Shown: positions 9,452-18,622, numbered from the stretch's first letter. The stretch: DNA of 64,000 nucleotides from Methylocystis echinoides (GCF_040687965.1 NZ_CP156084.1:2852501-2916500), one strand, 5' to 3'. Made by a program: numbers and translations. Notes: generated by a model not told the origin, from the sequence alone.

Positions 9452-11350
9452 TTACGCGCTCCTGGCGATGAGGGCGCTCAGGCGGCGGGCGAAGGCGGCC
9501 GGGTCGACCGGCGGTTCGCCGTCGGCGACGCGCGCCAGATCGAACAGCAGATGCATCCCGTCCGCGGCGCCGTCGCGGCCCGTCTCGCGCAAGCTCGCGG
9601 CGAGCGCGGCGACGGCCGGATGCTTGGCGTTGATCTCCAGTATGGGCTTGCCGAGCATGGACTTCTGCCCGCTTTCCGCGAGAATCCGCGCCAGTTGCCG
9701 GTCGAGCCCCTTCTCGGAAGCGACGAGACAGGCGGCGCTTTCGGTCAGGCGCGTCGAGATGCGCACGTCCTCGACCTCGTCCGTGAGCGTCTCCTTGAGC
9801 GCCCCGACCAGATCGCCGATGTTTTCGGCCTGCGGCGCCTCGTCCGTCCTCGCCTCTTCGGCGAGCGGGATGAGATCAATGTCCGCCTGTCCCTGCGTCA
9901 CCGATTTGAACGGCTTGCCGTCGAAACCGAGCGCGCTCGTCACCCAGAAGGCGTCGACCGCGTCGTCGAGCAACAGCACTTCGACGCTCCTTGCGCGGAA
10001 GCCTTCGAGCTGCGGGCTCGTGGCGAGGCGCTTGGCGTCGTCGCCGGTGATGTAATAAATGGCCGTCTGATTTTCGCGCAGATCAGCGACATAGTCCTTG
10101 AGCGTGCGCGTCTTGCCCTCAGCCTTGGTCGAAGCAAACCGCGCGATCTCGAAAATGCCGTCGCGGCGGCTCGGGTCCTCGTGCAGGCCTTCCTTGATGA
10201 CCGCGCCGAAATTCTCCCAGACGGAGGCGAATTTCTCGGGCTCGTTCTCGGCGAGCTTGCCGAGGTCCTGCAGCAGTCGCGTCGCGACCGCCTTGCCGAT
10301 CGCGGCGAGGACGGGGCTTTTTTGCACCATCTCGCGCGAGACATTGAGCGGAATGTCGGCGCTGTCGACGACGAGCCGCACGAATCGCAGCCACGCCGGC
10401 AGGAGTTCGACGTCACGCGAGATCAGCACGCGGCGCACGTAGAGCTTCGACATGCTCTTGCGGCTCGGCTCGAACAGGTCGAAAGGCCGCGCGCCCGGCA
10501 CGAAGGCGAGCACCGTATATTCCATGCGCCCTTCCGCGCGCCAATGCGCGACGAGCGCCGGCTCGTCGAAGGCGCCGGCGAGCTGCCGGTAGAAGTCCGT
10601 ATATTGCTCGTTCGTGATCTCGGACTTGGGCTTGGTCCAGAGCGCCACGCCATCGGCGATGCGCCGCGGCTCCTTGCCCGGCTCCTCGATGAGGTCGATC
10701 GGAGTCGAGACGGCGCCCGAGTGCTCGCGAACGACGCTTTCGATTCGCCAGGGCTCGAGAAATTCGTCGCTCTCGGCGTTGAGATGGAGCGTGACGCGCG
10801 ACCCGACCTGCGGCGCGTCCGAAAGCGGCAGCGGCGCGATCGAATAGGTTCCCTTGCCCGGCGAGGACCACAGCCAGGCTTCGCTCTCGCCGGCCCGGCG
10901 CGTCTCCACCTCGACGAGATCGGCGACCATGAACACGGAATAGAAGCCGACGCCAAAGCGACCGATCAGCGACGAACCCTCCGCCGCCCCGTCTTTGCCG
11001 AGCCTCTCGAGAAAGGCGCGGGTGCCCGAATTGGCGATGGCGCCCAAGGCGCTGATGAGCTCCTCGCGGGACATGCCGACGCCATTATCGGCAACCGTCA
11101 GCCGCCGCTTCTCCTTGTCGAGCGTAAGGATGATGAGGGGCGCGCCGGCGTCAGCGGCGAGCTTTTCGTTCGAGAGCGACTCATAGCGCAGCTTTTCGCA
11201 GGCGTCCGCGGCGTTCGAAATCAACTCGCGCAAAAACACCTCGCGCTCCGAATAGACGGAGTGCGTCATCAGTTCCAGAAGCTGCGCGACATCCGCTTCA
11301 AAGCCGAATTGGGCGGCTTGCGGCGCTTCGGTGGCAGCGTCGTTCGTCAT
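9452..11350 (-). CDS. htpG: Molecular chaperone HtpG (Hsp90)
   Basis: HtpG is the bacterial Hsp90, an ATP-dependent dimeric chaperone. The 632-residue protein has the GHKL ATPase domain with ELISNAADACEKLRY and ADNGVGMSREEL near the N-terminus, the glycine lid around LIGRFGVGFYSVF, a middle client domain and a C-terminal dimerisation domain, without the eukaryotic MEEVD tail. The start at 11350 (MTNDAATEAPQ) is preferred to an in-frame start 54 codons upstream, because the family begins close to the residues GFEADVAQLLELM. It leads a likely two-gene unit with prmC. Confidence 0.97.
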   Translation of the reverse strand: MTNDAATEAPQAAQFGFEADVAQLLELMTHSVYSEREVFLRELISNAADACEKLRYESLSNEKLAADAGAPLIILTLDKEKRRLTVADNGVGMSREELISALGAIANSGTRAFLERLGKDGAAEGSSLIGRFGVGFYSVFMVADLVEVETRRAGESEAWLWSSPGKGTYSIAPLPLSDAPQVGSRVTLHLNAESDEFLEPWRIESVVREHSGAVSTPIDLIEEPGKEPRRIADGVALWTKPKSEITNEQYTDFYRQLAGAFDEPALVAHWRAEGRMEYTVLAFVPGARPFDLFEPSRKSMSKLYVRRVLISRDVELLPAWLRFVRLVVDSADIPLNVSREMVQKSPVLAAIGKAVATRLLQDLGKLAENEPEKFASVWENFGAVIKEGLHEDPSRRDGIFEIARFASTKAEGKTRTLKDYVADLRENQTAIYYITGDDAKRLATSPQLEGFRARSVEVLLLDDAVDAFWVTSALGFDGKPFKSVTQGQADIDLIPLAEEARTDEAPQAENIGDLVGALKETLTDEVEDVRISTRLTESAACLVASEKGLDRQLARILAESGQKSMLGKPILEINAKHPAVAALAASLRETGRDGAADGMHLLFDLARVADGEPPVDPAAFARRLSALIARSA

Positions 11351-11790
11351 GAGGTCTCCAAAATGCGAATCGGCTCCCGTGGAGCCTTCGATCAAATTGC
11401 GAATGGGAGCGGCCGTGCAGCCGCGCTTTCCAAGTTCGTCATTCGCCGGCGAAATACAAGAGCCCCCAAAAGACAAGGTCGGCTCGGGATTTCTCCCGGC
11501 CGACCCGTCCATCGCTACGACATTTTATGGTCTGAACCGCACGATCCCGGGGGGCTGGGGGGCTGACGAAAACCGGAAAAGCGCGTCCAGACCTGTCGCG
11601 GCAATGAGAGAAAATATTGTCCAAGGCGTTTGACATGCAAGGGGCCCAATGCAGGCGGAATTGTGAATTTTCATTGTTACAGCCAAGCTTATGCGCGCTA
11701 AGCGGCATATTGTGACGCTCTCCTGACAAAGGGGGCTTGCCCTGAGGCCGTCATCGCGCAAACATGACAGAACACAGCGGGAGATGCTTC
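11351..11790. other. Divergent promoter region htpG / DUF2794
   Basis: About 440 bases separate two divergent genes. A CTTGGA hexamer and a CTCCCATTC motif occur upstream of htpG on the minus strand, but 19-20 bases apart, too far for a standard RpoH promoter. A locally A+T-rich stretch near 11640-11720 precedes DUF2794. No gene or RNA is supported. Confidence 0.35.
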
Positions 11791-12207
11791 ATGGCGGAGT
11801 CGGAGACGACGGAGCCGAGTCGTTCTCGCCCAGCCTTCGTTGTCGTGGCCGGCTCGGGCCATGCAGGGCAGGGCGATCAAGCGAGGTCACAAGCCCGGGT
11901 GGCCGCTCCGGTCTCCTTCGACCGCCGCGAGCTGAACCTTTTGTTCAACCTCTACGGCGCCAAGGTCGCCGCCGGCGAATGGCGGGATTACGCCCTGGAT
12001 TTCACGCCGGCCAAAGCGGTTTTTTCGATTTTTCGGCGCTCCAGCGAGGCGCCGCTCTACCGGGTCGAGAAAGATCCCGAGCTCGCGCGCAAACAGGGAG
12101 CCTATGCCGTCGTCGCCGCCTCCGGCCTCGTCATGCGGCGCGGTCATGATCTGTCGCGCGTCCTGCGCGCGCTCGACCGCGGCCTGAGGCTCGTCGGCGC
12201 CGAATAG
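11791..12207 (+). CDS. DUF2794 domain-containing protein
   Basis: Residues from about 40 onward match the small alphaproteobacterial DUF2794 family: FDRRELNLLFNLYGAKVAAGEWRDYALDF, then AVFSIFRRSSEAPLYRVEKDPELARKQGAYAVV and a C-terminal GHDLSRVLRALDRGLRLV. No function is known to me. The start at 11791 has GGGAG eight bases upstream and gives 138 residues; a start nine codons earlier at 11764 is possible. A strong terminator follows directly. Confidence 0.88.
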   Translation: MAESETTEPSRSRPAFVVVAGSGHAGQGDQARSQARVAAPVSFDRRELNLLFNLYGAKVAAGEWRDYALDFTPAKAVFSIFRRSSEAPLYRVEKDPELARKQGAYAVVAASGLVMRRGHDLSRVLRALDRGLRLVGAE

Positions 12208-12213
12208 GCGACA

Positions 12214-12241
12214 AAAAAAGCCCCGCGGGGCGGGGCTTTTT
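12214..12241. terminator. Bidirectional intrinsic terminator
   Basis: The stem GCCCCGC / GCGGGGC with a GGG loop is flanked by a seven-A run on the left and a five-T run on the right, extending the pairing. It lies between the convergent DUF2794 and Bax-inhibitor genes. Confidence 0.9.
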
Positions 12242-12276
12242 CCAAGCTTCGACGATGACGCTTAGTCGTTGCGCCC

Positions 12277-13047
12277 TTAGTCGTTGCGCTGACCGAACAG
12301 GAACAGCAGCGACTGGAACATGTTGATGAAGTCCAGATAGAGCGAAAGCGCGCCGAAGACGCTCTTCTTCTGCGCAACTTCGTAGCCGTCGCCCTCGTAA
12401 TACATGTCTTTGATGTTCTGCGTATCCCAGGCGGTGAGGCCCGAGAAGATCAGAACCGACAGGATGGAGAGGGCGAACTGGAGGCCGCTCGACTGCAGGA
12501 ACAGATTGACCAGGCCGGCGATGACGAGACCCCAGACGCCCATCACGAGGAAGGAGCCGAAAGCCGACAGATCGCGCTTCGTCATATAGCCGTAGAGGCT
12601 CAGGCCCCCGAAGGCCGCCGCCGTGATGAAGAACACGCGGGCGATCGAGGCGCCGGTGAACACCAGCAACAGCGAGGACATCGACAGGCCCATCACCGCC
12701 GAAAAGGCGAGAAACAGGTTCCGCGCCGTCGCCGCCGACATGGTGTTGGCGCGCGCGCCGATCATGAAGACGAAGGCGAGGGGCGACAGGATGACGAGCC
12801 AGCGCAGCGGCGTAGTGTAGAGCATCTGCCCGAAGGGCGACAGCGCCACCAGCTTGCCGCCGACGAACTGCGGATTCGCCAGCATGAAGGTGCCGAGCGC
12901 GACAAGGCCCGTCACGGCGAGGCCGAGCGTCATGTAATTATAGACGCCGAGCATGTAAGCGCGCAGGCCCTCGTCGATCTCGGCCGTGGTCGACCGGGCG
13001 ACCCCGCGGCCGTAGCCGAAGCTCGAGTTGCGGTCGTAGTGAGACAT
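12277..13047 (-). CDS. Bax inhibitor-1 / YccA family membrane protein
   Basis: The 256-residue protein has about seven hydrophobic segments starting after residue 35 (YMTLGLAVTGLVALGTFML) and ends in a short polar tail. Residues such as FSGLTAWDTQNIKDMYYEGDGYE in the last loop match the UPF0005/BI-1 family, whose members are inner-membrane proteins including pH-dependent calcium leak channels and, in E. coli, the FtsH modulator YccA. The exact role here is unknown. The start at 13047 follows GAGAGGATCGCT; an earlier in-frame start lacks family similarity. A 13-base duplication lies at its 3' end. Confidence 0.92.
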   Translation of the reverse strand: MSHYDRNSSFGYGRGVARSTTAEIDEGLRAYMLGVYNYMTLGLAVTGLVALGTFMLANPQFVGGKLVALSPFGQMLYTTPLRWLVILSPLAFVFMIGARANTMSAATARNLFLAFSAVMGLSMSSLLLVFTGASIARVFFITAAAFGGLSLYGYMTKRDLSAFGSFLVMGVWGLVIAGLVNLFLQSSGLQFALSILSVLIFSGLTAWDTQNIKDMYYEGDGYEVAQKKSVFGALSLYLDFINMFQSLLFLFGQRND

Positions 13048-13540
13048 AGCGATCCTCTCGATCTCCGAGGCCTTACGCGCGTGCGGACTCGCCCTCGCTC
13101 GTGGCCTCAACCATTATGGCTTCCAGCAATATGGCTTGGCCCGAATTGGGTGGCAAGGCGGGCGCGGATGAACTCTTGTTAAGGTGGCGCCTTGCTTAAC
13201 GGCGGGAAAAAGACGTCCCTGCGGCGGGTCGGCGGCCCGCGGCGCGCCGAGGTCACGCTTTCGGCTTGCGGCTTTTCGCAGTTGCGAAGGGCGTTTCGAC
13301 CTCGCGGCGGGCGCCCGTGCGTCGCTCGATGAGGCCGACCCACAGCCCCTCTGGAGCCGCCACGGCGACTGCGCGGCATGCTGCAAAGCCGCATAGATGA
13401 CCGATTGTCGCACCCTTGCTGTACGAGGGGAATACGCTAACATCGACCAAATGGCGTCGCGCGCTCCGCGGACGGGCGGCGCTCAACCAATTTATCCTGA
13501 GAGTCGCGTGTCCTTGTCACACGGAGACCAGGAGGACAGC
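13048..13540. other. Divergent intergenic region, 493 bases
   Basis: This lies between the BI-1-like gene (minus) and the anchored periplasmic protein gene (plus). Both strands were read and no coding frame with a ribosome site is convincing. The last 60 bases contain the ribosome site AGGAGG for the plus-strand gene. No RNA gene is recognisable. Confidence 0.35.
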
Positions 13541-14329
13541 ATGAGTGGCGACGGTTCAACTTTGTTGCTTTACATGAGGCCCCTCAAGCGCTTGGCAATC
13601 GCCGCGGCGCTCGCCGCCGTCGCCGGTTTTTCGGCGGTCCCGGCCCAGGCGCATGGCCGGCTCGGTGCGGCCGAGGGGCGCTGCCGCCTGTTCATCGGGC
13701 CGGACACCATGAACTTCACCGGTTATCTGCCGGAGGCCTCGAAGAACGAGTTCTGCGAGGACATTCCCTCCACGGGACCGATGATCATGGTGCTCGACGC
13801 CGAGCAGGACGAACTGCGCGACATGAAAATCGAGTTGCGAATCGTCAAGGACGTCGGCGGCGAGGACAAGGAGAGCGAGAACCTCGAGGCGGTCACCGTG
13901 GCCTACCAGCCGCCCAAGAGCTACCCGACCGGGACGGTTAATTTCGAGCACAACTTCAAAGAGGGCGGCTATTTCGTCGGCATCGTGACCGTCACGGGCG
14001 ACCACGGCGAGCGCTGGGTGTCCCGCTTCCCCTTCTCGGTGGACCGGACCTTTTTCCGCGACCTTCCCGTCTATCTGACCATGGGTCTGGGAGTCATCGC
14101 GGCCTTTGTGATCTACCTGATCCATCGCCGCCGGACTCCGCCGCCGCAAATTTCGACGGCCGCCGCGGCGTTCAAGTCGCCTCAGCAGACGTTCGACCTG
14201 CCGGACGACCCCGACGCGCCGGCGCCGGACGAGGGCGAGGCGGCCGGCGAACCCAAGGACGAGGCTGCCGCTGGCAAAGGCGACGACGACCACGACGATA
14301 CGGATAAATACAGGACGGCGGCGGAGTAA
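13541..14329 (+). CDS. Unrecognised periplasmic protein with C-terminal membrane anchor
   Basis: The 262-residue protein has a signal peptide ending AQA near residue 37, a periplasmic domain with two cysteines (48 and 72), one membrane segment (about 176-194, LTMGLGVIAAFVIYLI) followed by HRRR, and a highly acidic Asp/Glu-rich tail that would be cytoplasmic. The periplasmic part looks like a beta-sandwich, with regular hydrophobic alternation around FVGIVTVTGDHGERWVSRFPF, but I cannot name a family. The start has AGGAGG five bases upstream; an internal start at 13574 would also leave the signal peptide intact. It is monocistronic, ending at a terminator. Confidence 0.8.
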   Translation: MSGDGSTLLLYMRPLKRLAIAAALAAVAGFSAVPAQAHGRLGAAEGRCRLFIGPDTMNFTGYLPEASKNEFCEDIPSTGPMIMVLDAEQDELRDMKIELRIVKDVGGEDKESENLEAVTVAYQPPKSYPTGTVNFEHNFKEGGYFVGIVTVTGDHGERWVSRFPFSVDRTFFRDLPVYLTMGLGVIAAFVIYLIHRRRTPPPQISTAAAAFKSPQQTFDLPDDPDAPAPDEGEAAGEPKDEAAAGKGDDDHDDTDKYRTAAE

Positions 14330-14349
14330 GGCGCTCCTTTAAGGAAGGC

Positions 14350-14381
14350 GAGGCGGTCACACAGCGGGACCGCCTCTTTTT
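14350..14381. terminator. Intrinsic terminator
   Basis: Perfect nine-base stem GAGGCGGTC (14350-14358) / GACCGCCTC (14368-14376) followed by TTTTTC. It ends the preceding plus-strand gene and touches the 3' end of the convergent transglycosylase gene. Confidence 0.9.
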
Positions 14382-14382
14382 C

Positions 14383-15177
14383 TTAGTCGTCTCCGCCGTC
14401 GATCTGGCGGCCGATAATGGCGATGGCGCGCTGGTAGACCGAGGCGGCGTTCCAGGCCTGAATCGCCTCGAAATTGGGTTCCCCGGGCTGATAGCCTGCG
14501 CCGGGACGCCAACCATGGGCATGCAGGAAATTCGCCGTCGCGACCAGCGCCGCCCCGGCGTTGTCGAGATTGCCGCCGCCGCCATAGTTCAGGATGTTCT
14601 TCGGCAGGAATTGGGTCTGGCCGATCTCGCCGTGCATGGAGCCGCGCGCGTTCGGGGACAGCGTCCCGTTGTCGATCAGCTTGAGGGCGGCGTAGAGCTG
14701 ATCGGTGAAATAATCTGAACGGCGGCAGTCATAGGCGAGGGTCGCGACGGCCGAGAGCGCGTGCTGATTGCCGTGCACTGCGCCAAATCCCGTCTCCATG
14801 CCCCAGATGGCGATGAGCGGTCCCGGCGGCACGCCGTACCGCTGCTGGATCGACGAAAATAACGCCCCCTGAGAGCGCTTCAGCTGACGGCCGCGCGCGA
14901 CGATGGCGGAGGCGCCGCGTTTCGACATGAACTGGTCGAGCGACAGTCGGAAGCTCTTCTGACCCCGGTCGGCCGAAATGGTCGCGGCGTTGTAATGCGT
15001 GTTCATCAATGCGGCGATGCCGGCCTGGCCGACGCGCCCCTGCGCTTCTTGCGCAAAATTTTGCTTCCAGTTTTCAAAGCCGCCCGGGCCATTGCCGCAT
15101 TGCGCCGCCTGCGCCGCCCCGCCAGCCGCGCCCGCGGCGAAAGCCAGCGCCGCGGCGCTCAAGAAAAACCTTTTCAT
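14383..15177 (-). CDS. Lytic murein transglycosylase, MltB-like
   Basis: The enzyme would cleave peptidoglycan glycan strands in the periplasm, leaving 1,6-anhydro-muramic ends. The 264-residue protein has a signal peptide (residues 1-26, ending AQA), then a lysozyme-like domain with the catalytic glutamate in IWGMETGFGAVHGNQHALSAVATLAYD. The later motif GEIGQTQFLPKNIL is the usual substrate-cleft strand. No lipobox is seen, so unlike E. coli MltB it is probably soluble. The start at 15177 is chosen because the signal peptide begins there. Confidence 0.92.
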   Translation of the reverse strand: MKRFFLSAAALAFAAGAAGGAAQAAQCGNGPGGFENWKQNFAQEAQGRVGQAGIAALMNTHYNAATISADRGQKSFRLSLDQFMSKRGASAIVARGRQLKRSQGALFSSIQQRYGVPPGPLIAIWGMETGFGAVHGNQHALSAVATLAYDCRRSDYFTDQLYAALKLIDNGTLSPNARGSMHGEIGQTQFLPKNILNYGGGGNLDNAGAALVATANFLHAHGWRPGAGYQPGEPNFEAIQAWNAASVYQRAIAIIGRQIDGGDD

Positions 15178-15347
15178 CGGGCCTCCTCCGGGGCTCGTTC
15201 GACATGCCGCGAGCCTAACCAATTTTGTCCCGGCGGCAACTGCTCGGCGAACAGGCTGGTTTATGTTCGCATATTGTTCTTGCCGAGGGGAGAGCCTCAG
15301 GCTAAGGTCAAGCTATCGTCTTTCGACAGTTCCAGGAGCGCGCGGTC

Positions 15348-16886
15348 ATGGCGGTGCGGGTGGCGACGGTCGCCTTCGAAGGGGTGGAGGCGCGACCCGT
15401 CGATGTGCAGGTGCAGATTTCGCCTGGGGCCGTCGTCTTCAACGTCGTGGGGCTGGGCGACAAGGCGGTGGCCGAGTCGCGGGAGCGCGTGCGCGCGGCG
15501 CTGATCGCCTCCGGCCTCGCATTGCCCGCCAAGCGCATCACCGTCAATCTGGCGCCGGCCGACATGCCCAAGGAGGGCAGTCATTACGATCTGCCTATCG
15601 CATTGGGCGTCATGGCGGCGATCGGCGCGATTCCCTCTGATGCGCTCGAGGGCTTCGTGGTCCTGGGCGAGCTCGCGCTCGACGGGACGCTCACGCCCGT
15701 CGCTGGCGTCCTGCCGGCGGCGGTGGCGGCGAACGCACGGGGGCAGGGGCTGATCTGTCCGAAGGAATGCGGCCCGGAGGCGGCTTGGGCGTCGCGCGAC
15801 ATGGACGTTCTCGCCCCGCGCTCGCTCATTCAACTCGTCAATCACGTCAAGGGCGTCCAGGCCCTGGCGCGCCCGGAGCCCGCCATTCGCGCCCGCGCCG
15901 TCGACATGCCGGACCTTGCCGACATCAAGGGACAGGAGAGCGCCAAGCGCGCGCTGGAGATTGCCGCCGCGGGCGGACACAATCTTTTGATGAGTGGTCC
16001 GCCGGGCGCGGGAAAGTCCATGCTGGCGGCCCGGCTGCCCTCGATCCTGCCGCCGCTCACCCCCCGCGAGCTGCTCGAAGTCTCGATGATCCATTCGGTG
16101 GCGGGGCAGATCGCCGGTGGCGAATTGACCGATCGGCGGCCCTTTCGCTCCCCGCATCATTCGGCCTCGATGGCGGCGCTCGTCGGCGGCGGGACGCACG
16201 CCCGGCCGGGCGAAATCTCGCTTGCCCACCACGGCGTTCTATTCCTCGACGAATTGCCGGAGTTCCAGCCGCAGGTTCTCGACAGTCTGCGACAGCCGCT
16301 CGAGACGGGAGAAGTCGCCGTCTCGCGGGTCAATCATCGCGCCGTCTATCCGGCTCGTTTCCAGCTCGTCGCGGCGATGAACCCCTGCCGCTGCGGGCAT
16401 GGGCGGGACCCGGGCTACGCCTGCCGGCGCCAGCCCAACGAGCGCTGCGTCGCCCAGTATCAGGCGCGCCTGTCGGGTCCGCTGCTCGACCGCTTCGACC
16501 TGCAGATCGAAGTGCCGGCCGTCAGCGCCGCCGATCTCGTCCTGCCGCCGCCCGCCGAGGGATCGAGAGAGGCGGGCGCGCGCGTCGCCCATGCCCGCGC
16601 CGTACAGCGAGATCGATTTGACGCGCTGGGCCTCCCGGGCGTTACGACCAACGCCGCCGCGCCGGCCGCGGTCATCGAACGCGTCGCCGAGCTGGACGCC
16701 CCGGGGGCGGCGCTCATCCGCGAGGCCTCCGACCGCTTCGCGCTCACCGCGCGGGGCTTCCATCGGGTCTTGAAACTCGCCCGCACGATCGCCGATCTCG
16801 ACGGCGCAGACCAAGTGTCGCGCCCCCATCTTGCCGAGGCGCTCGCCTATCGTTCGGGACTCTCGTCGGGACGAATCGCGGCGTGA
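15348..16886 (+). CDS. comM: YifB/ComM family Mg-chelatase-like ATPase
   Basis: ComM-type proteins are hexameric AAA+ helicases that promote branch migration when transforming DNA recombines; many non-competent bacteria also carry one. The 512-residue protein has an N-terminal Lon-substrate-like domain (about 1-170), a Mg-chelatase AAA+ core with Walker A SGPPGAGKSM and Walker B VLFLDELPEF, the sequence MNPCRCGHG typical of YifB, and a C-terminal lid domain. AGGAG precedes the start. Its TGA overlaps the GTG start of the kinase gene, so the two are translated together. Confidence 0.95.
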   Translation: MAVRVATVAFEGVEARPVDVQVQISPGAVVFNVVGLGDKAVAESRERVRAALIASGLALPAKRITVNLAPADMPKEGSHYDLPIALGVMAAIGAIPSDALEGFVVLGELALDGTLTPVAGVLPAAVAANARGQGLICPKECGPEAAWASRDMDVLAPRSLIQLVNHVKGVQALARPEPAIRARAVDMPDLADIKGQESAKRALEIAAAGGHNLLMSGPPGAGKSMLAARLPSILPPLTPRELLEVSMIHSVAGQIAGGELTDRRPFRSPHHSASMAALVGGGTHARPGEISLAHHGVLFLDELPEFQPQVLDSLRQPLETGEVAVSRVNHRAVYPARFQLVAAMNPCRCGHGRDPGYACRRQPNERCVAQYQARLSGPLLDRFDLQIEVPAVSAADLVLPPPAEGSREAGARVAHARAVQRDRFDALGLPGVTTNAAAPAAVIERVAELDAPGAALIREASDRFALTARGFHRVLKLARTIADLDGADQVSRPHLAEALAYRSGLSSGRIAA

Positions 16887-18622
16887 CCGCTTTGGCCCTC
16901 CTTCTCCTCTTCAGTGCCGGCGTCCTGTTGACGGCCGCCGCGTTCGTGGCTTTCCGCGCCCATCGGCGCAGCGTCGCGCTCGACATCGAAGTCGCGGAGT
17001 TGCGCGCGGCGGCGGCGGCGCGCAGGAAGGCGGAGGCGGCGACTGTCGCCAAGTCGCGCTTTCTTGCGGTCGTAAGTCATGAAATCCGGACGCCGCTCAA
17101 CGGCGTCATGGGGTTGGCCCAGCTCCTCGGCATGACCCGGCTCGACGCCGAGCAGGCGAGTTACGTCGAAGCGATCGGCGACTCGAGCAGGGCGCTCGCT
17201 CAACTGATCGACGACATTCTCGATTATTCGAAATTGGAGGCCGGCAGGGTCGCCTTGCGTCGCGACAGCTTCGCGCCCGCCGGGCTCGTCGAAAGCGTCG
17301 TCGAATTACTGGCCCCACGCGCCCAGGCGAAGGGACTGGAAATCGCGAGCGTCGTCGCGCCCGATGCCCCGCGCGAGATCACGGGCGATCCGGCGCGTTT
17401 GCGTCAGGTTCTGATCAATCTTGTCGGCAACGCCGTGAATTACACCGAGCGAGGCGGCGTCGGCGTGCGGCTGTGGCGCGACGGCGAGACGCTGCGGATC
17501 GACGTGCGCGACACGGGCCCGGGCGTGCCCGCGGCGGCGCGGGAGGCCATCTTCGAGGATTTCACGCAGGTGGATCCCTCCGCGACGCGCCGGCAGGGCG
17601 GAACCGGGCTCGGCCTCGCGATCTCACGGCGGCTCGTCGCGCTGATGGGCGGCTCCCTTCTCCTTGCAAAATCGTCGAGCGAGGGGTCGACCTTCTCGGT
17701 CGCCTTGCCGGCGCCGCGCCTCGGTCTCGCAACCGGGGCCTCGCGCCCCTTGCAGGGCCAAAGCGCGCTGATCGTGGGCGGAAGCCGGTTCGAGGCGCCC
17801 TATATCGCCGAGACGCTCCAGGCGTCGGGCGCCTCAGCGACCGTCGCCACGGCGCCCGACGCAGGCCTGCGCCTGTCGAAAAAGGAACCTTTCGACGCCG
17901 TGATCATCGATTGTGCGCTCGGGGCGGACTCGGTCGCCAGTCTCGCCAGGGCGGCGCGCGCCGCAGGCGCGGGCCGGCTTTTCCTGCTCTTCTCGCCATT
18001 GGAGCGGCGCGCTTTCGGCGAAGCGGCGCTGCGTGATTTCGACGGCTGGCTGGTCAAGCCGGTGCGTCGCGCTTCCCTGGCGGCGCGACTGGCGCGCGCC
18101 ACGGTTCGCCAACAGGCCCCCATCCAAACGGTCGAGCCTATCGCCATGCTCGACGGTCTGAGCGTGCTGGTCGCGGAGGACAACGACGTCAACGCGCTGA
18201 TCCTGACGCGCAGCCTGGAAAAGCTCGGCGCCCGGGCGGCGCGCGCGCGAGACGGGGCGGAAGCGCTGGCCATGGCCTTGCACGCCATCGATGGCGGCGC
18301 GGAAGCTTACGACCTCATTGTTATGGATCTGTTCATGCCGGAGCTGGACGGCCGCGAGGCCGCACGCCGCATACGGGACGCCGAGTTCCGCGCGCGGGCC
18401 TCCCGCACCCCGATCATCATGCTGACCGCGAGCGCTCAGGAAGACGATTCGCGCGCGGCGCGGCGCGCCGGCGTCGACGCCTATCTGACGAAGCCTGTCG
18501 AACTCGCGGCGCTCGCCGCGACCGTCGAGGAGCTCAGGCTCACGCCCTGCGTCAACGCCAGCATTCAACCCGTCGCTTGCGCGCCCGCGGGGGCGATGGC
18601 GCCGAAGCCGCCGGACCGGTAA
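16883..18622 (+). CDS. Hybrid sensor histidine kinase with two receiver domains
   Basis: The 579-residue protein has one N-terminal membrane segment (about 4-24), a short coiled coil, a HisKA domain with phosphorylated His66 in VVSHEIRTPLNG, and a HATPase domain with INLVGNAVNYTE and DTGPGVP and GGTGLGLAIS. A first receiver (about 290-395) lacks the acidic pair after strand one (IVGGSRF) and looks degenerate. A second receiver (about 420-550) is intact, with the acceptor aspartate in VMDLFMPELDG. No periplasmic sensor domain is present, so its signal is probably sensed in the membrane or cytoplasm. It uses GTG and overlaps comM by four bases. Confidence 0.93.
   Translation: MTALALLLLFSAGVLLTAAAFVAFRAHRRSVALDIEVAELRAAAAARRKAEAATVAKSRFLAVVSHEIRTPLNGVMGLAQLLGMTRLDAEQASYVEAIGDSSRALAQLIDDILDYSKLEAGRVALRRDSFAPAGLVESVVELLAPRAQAKGLEIASVVAPDAPREITGDPARLRQVLINLVGNAVNYTERGGVGVRLWRDGETLRIDVRDTGPGVPAAAREAIFEDFTQVDPSATRRQGGTGLGLAISRRLVALMGGSLLLAKSSSEGSTFSVALPAPRLGLATGASRPLQGQSALIVGGSRFEAPYIAETLQASGASATVATAPDAGLRLSKKEPFDAVIIDCALGADSVASLARAARAAGAGRLFLLFSPLERRAFGEAALRDFDGWLVKPVRRASLAARLARATVRQQAPIQTVEPIAMLDGLSVLVAEDNDVNALILTRSLEKLGARAARARDGAEALAMALHAIDGGAEAYDLIVMDLFMPELDGREAARRIRDAEFRARASRTPIIMLTASAQEDDSRAARRAGVDAYLTKPVELAALAATVEELRLTPCVNASIQPVACAPAGAMAPKPPDR

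Noticed and set aside
11351-11500. RpoH promoter upstream of htpG
   Set aside because: CTTGGA and CTCCCATTC are present but 19-20 bases apart instead of 13-15.
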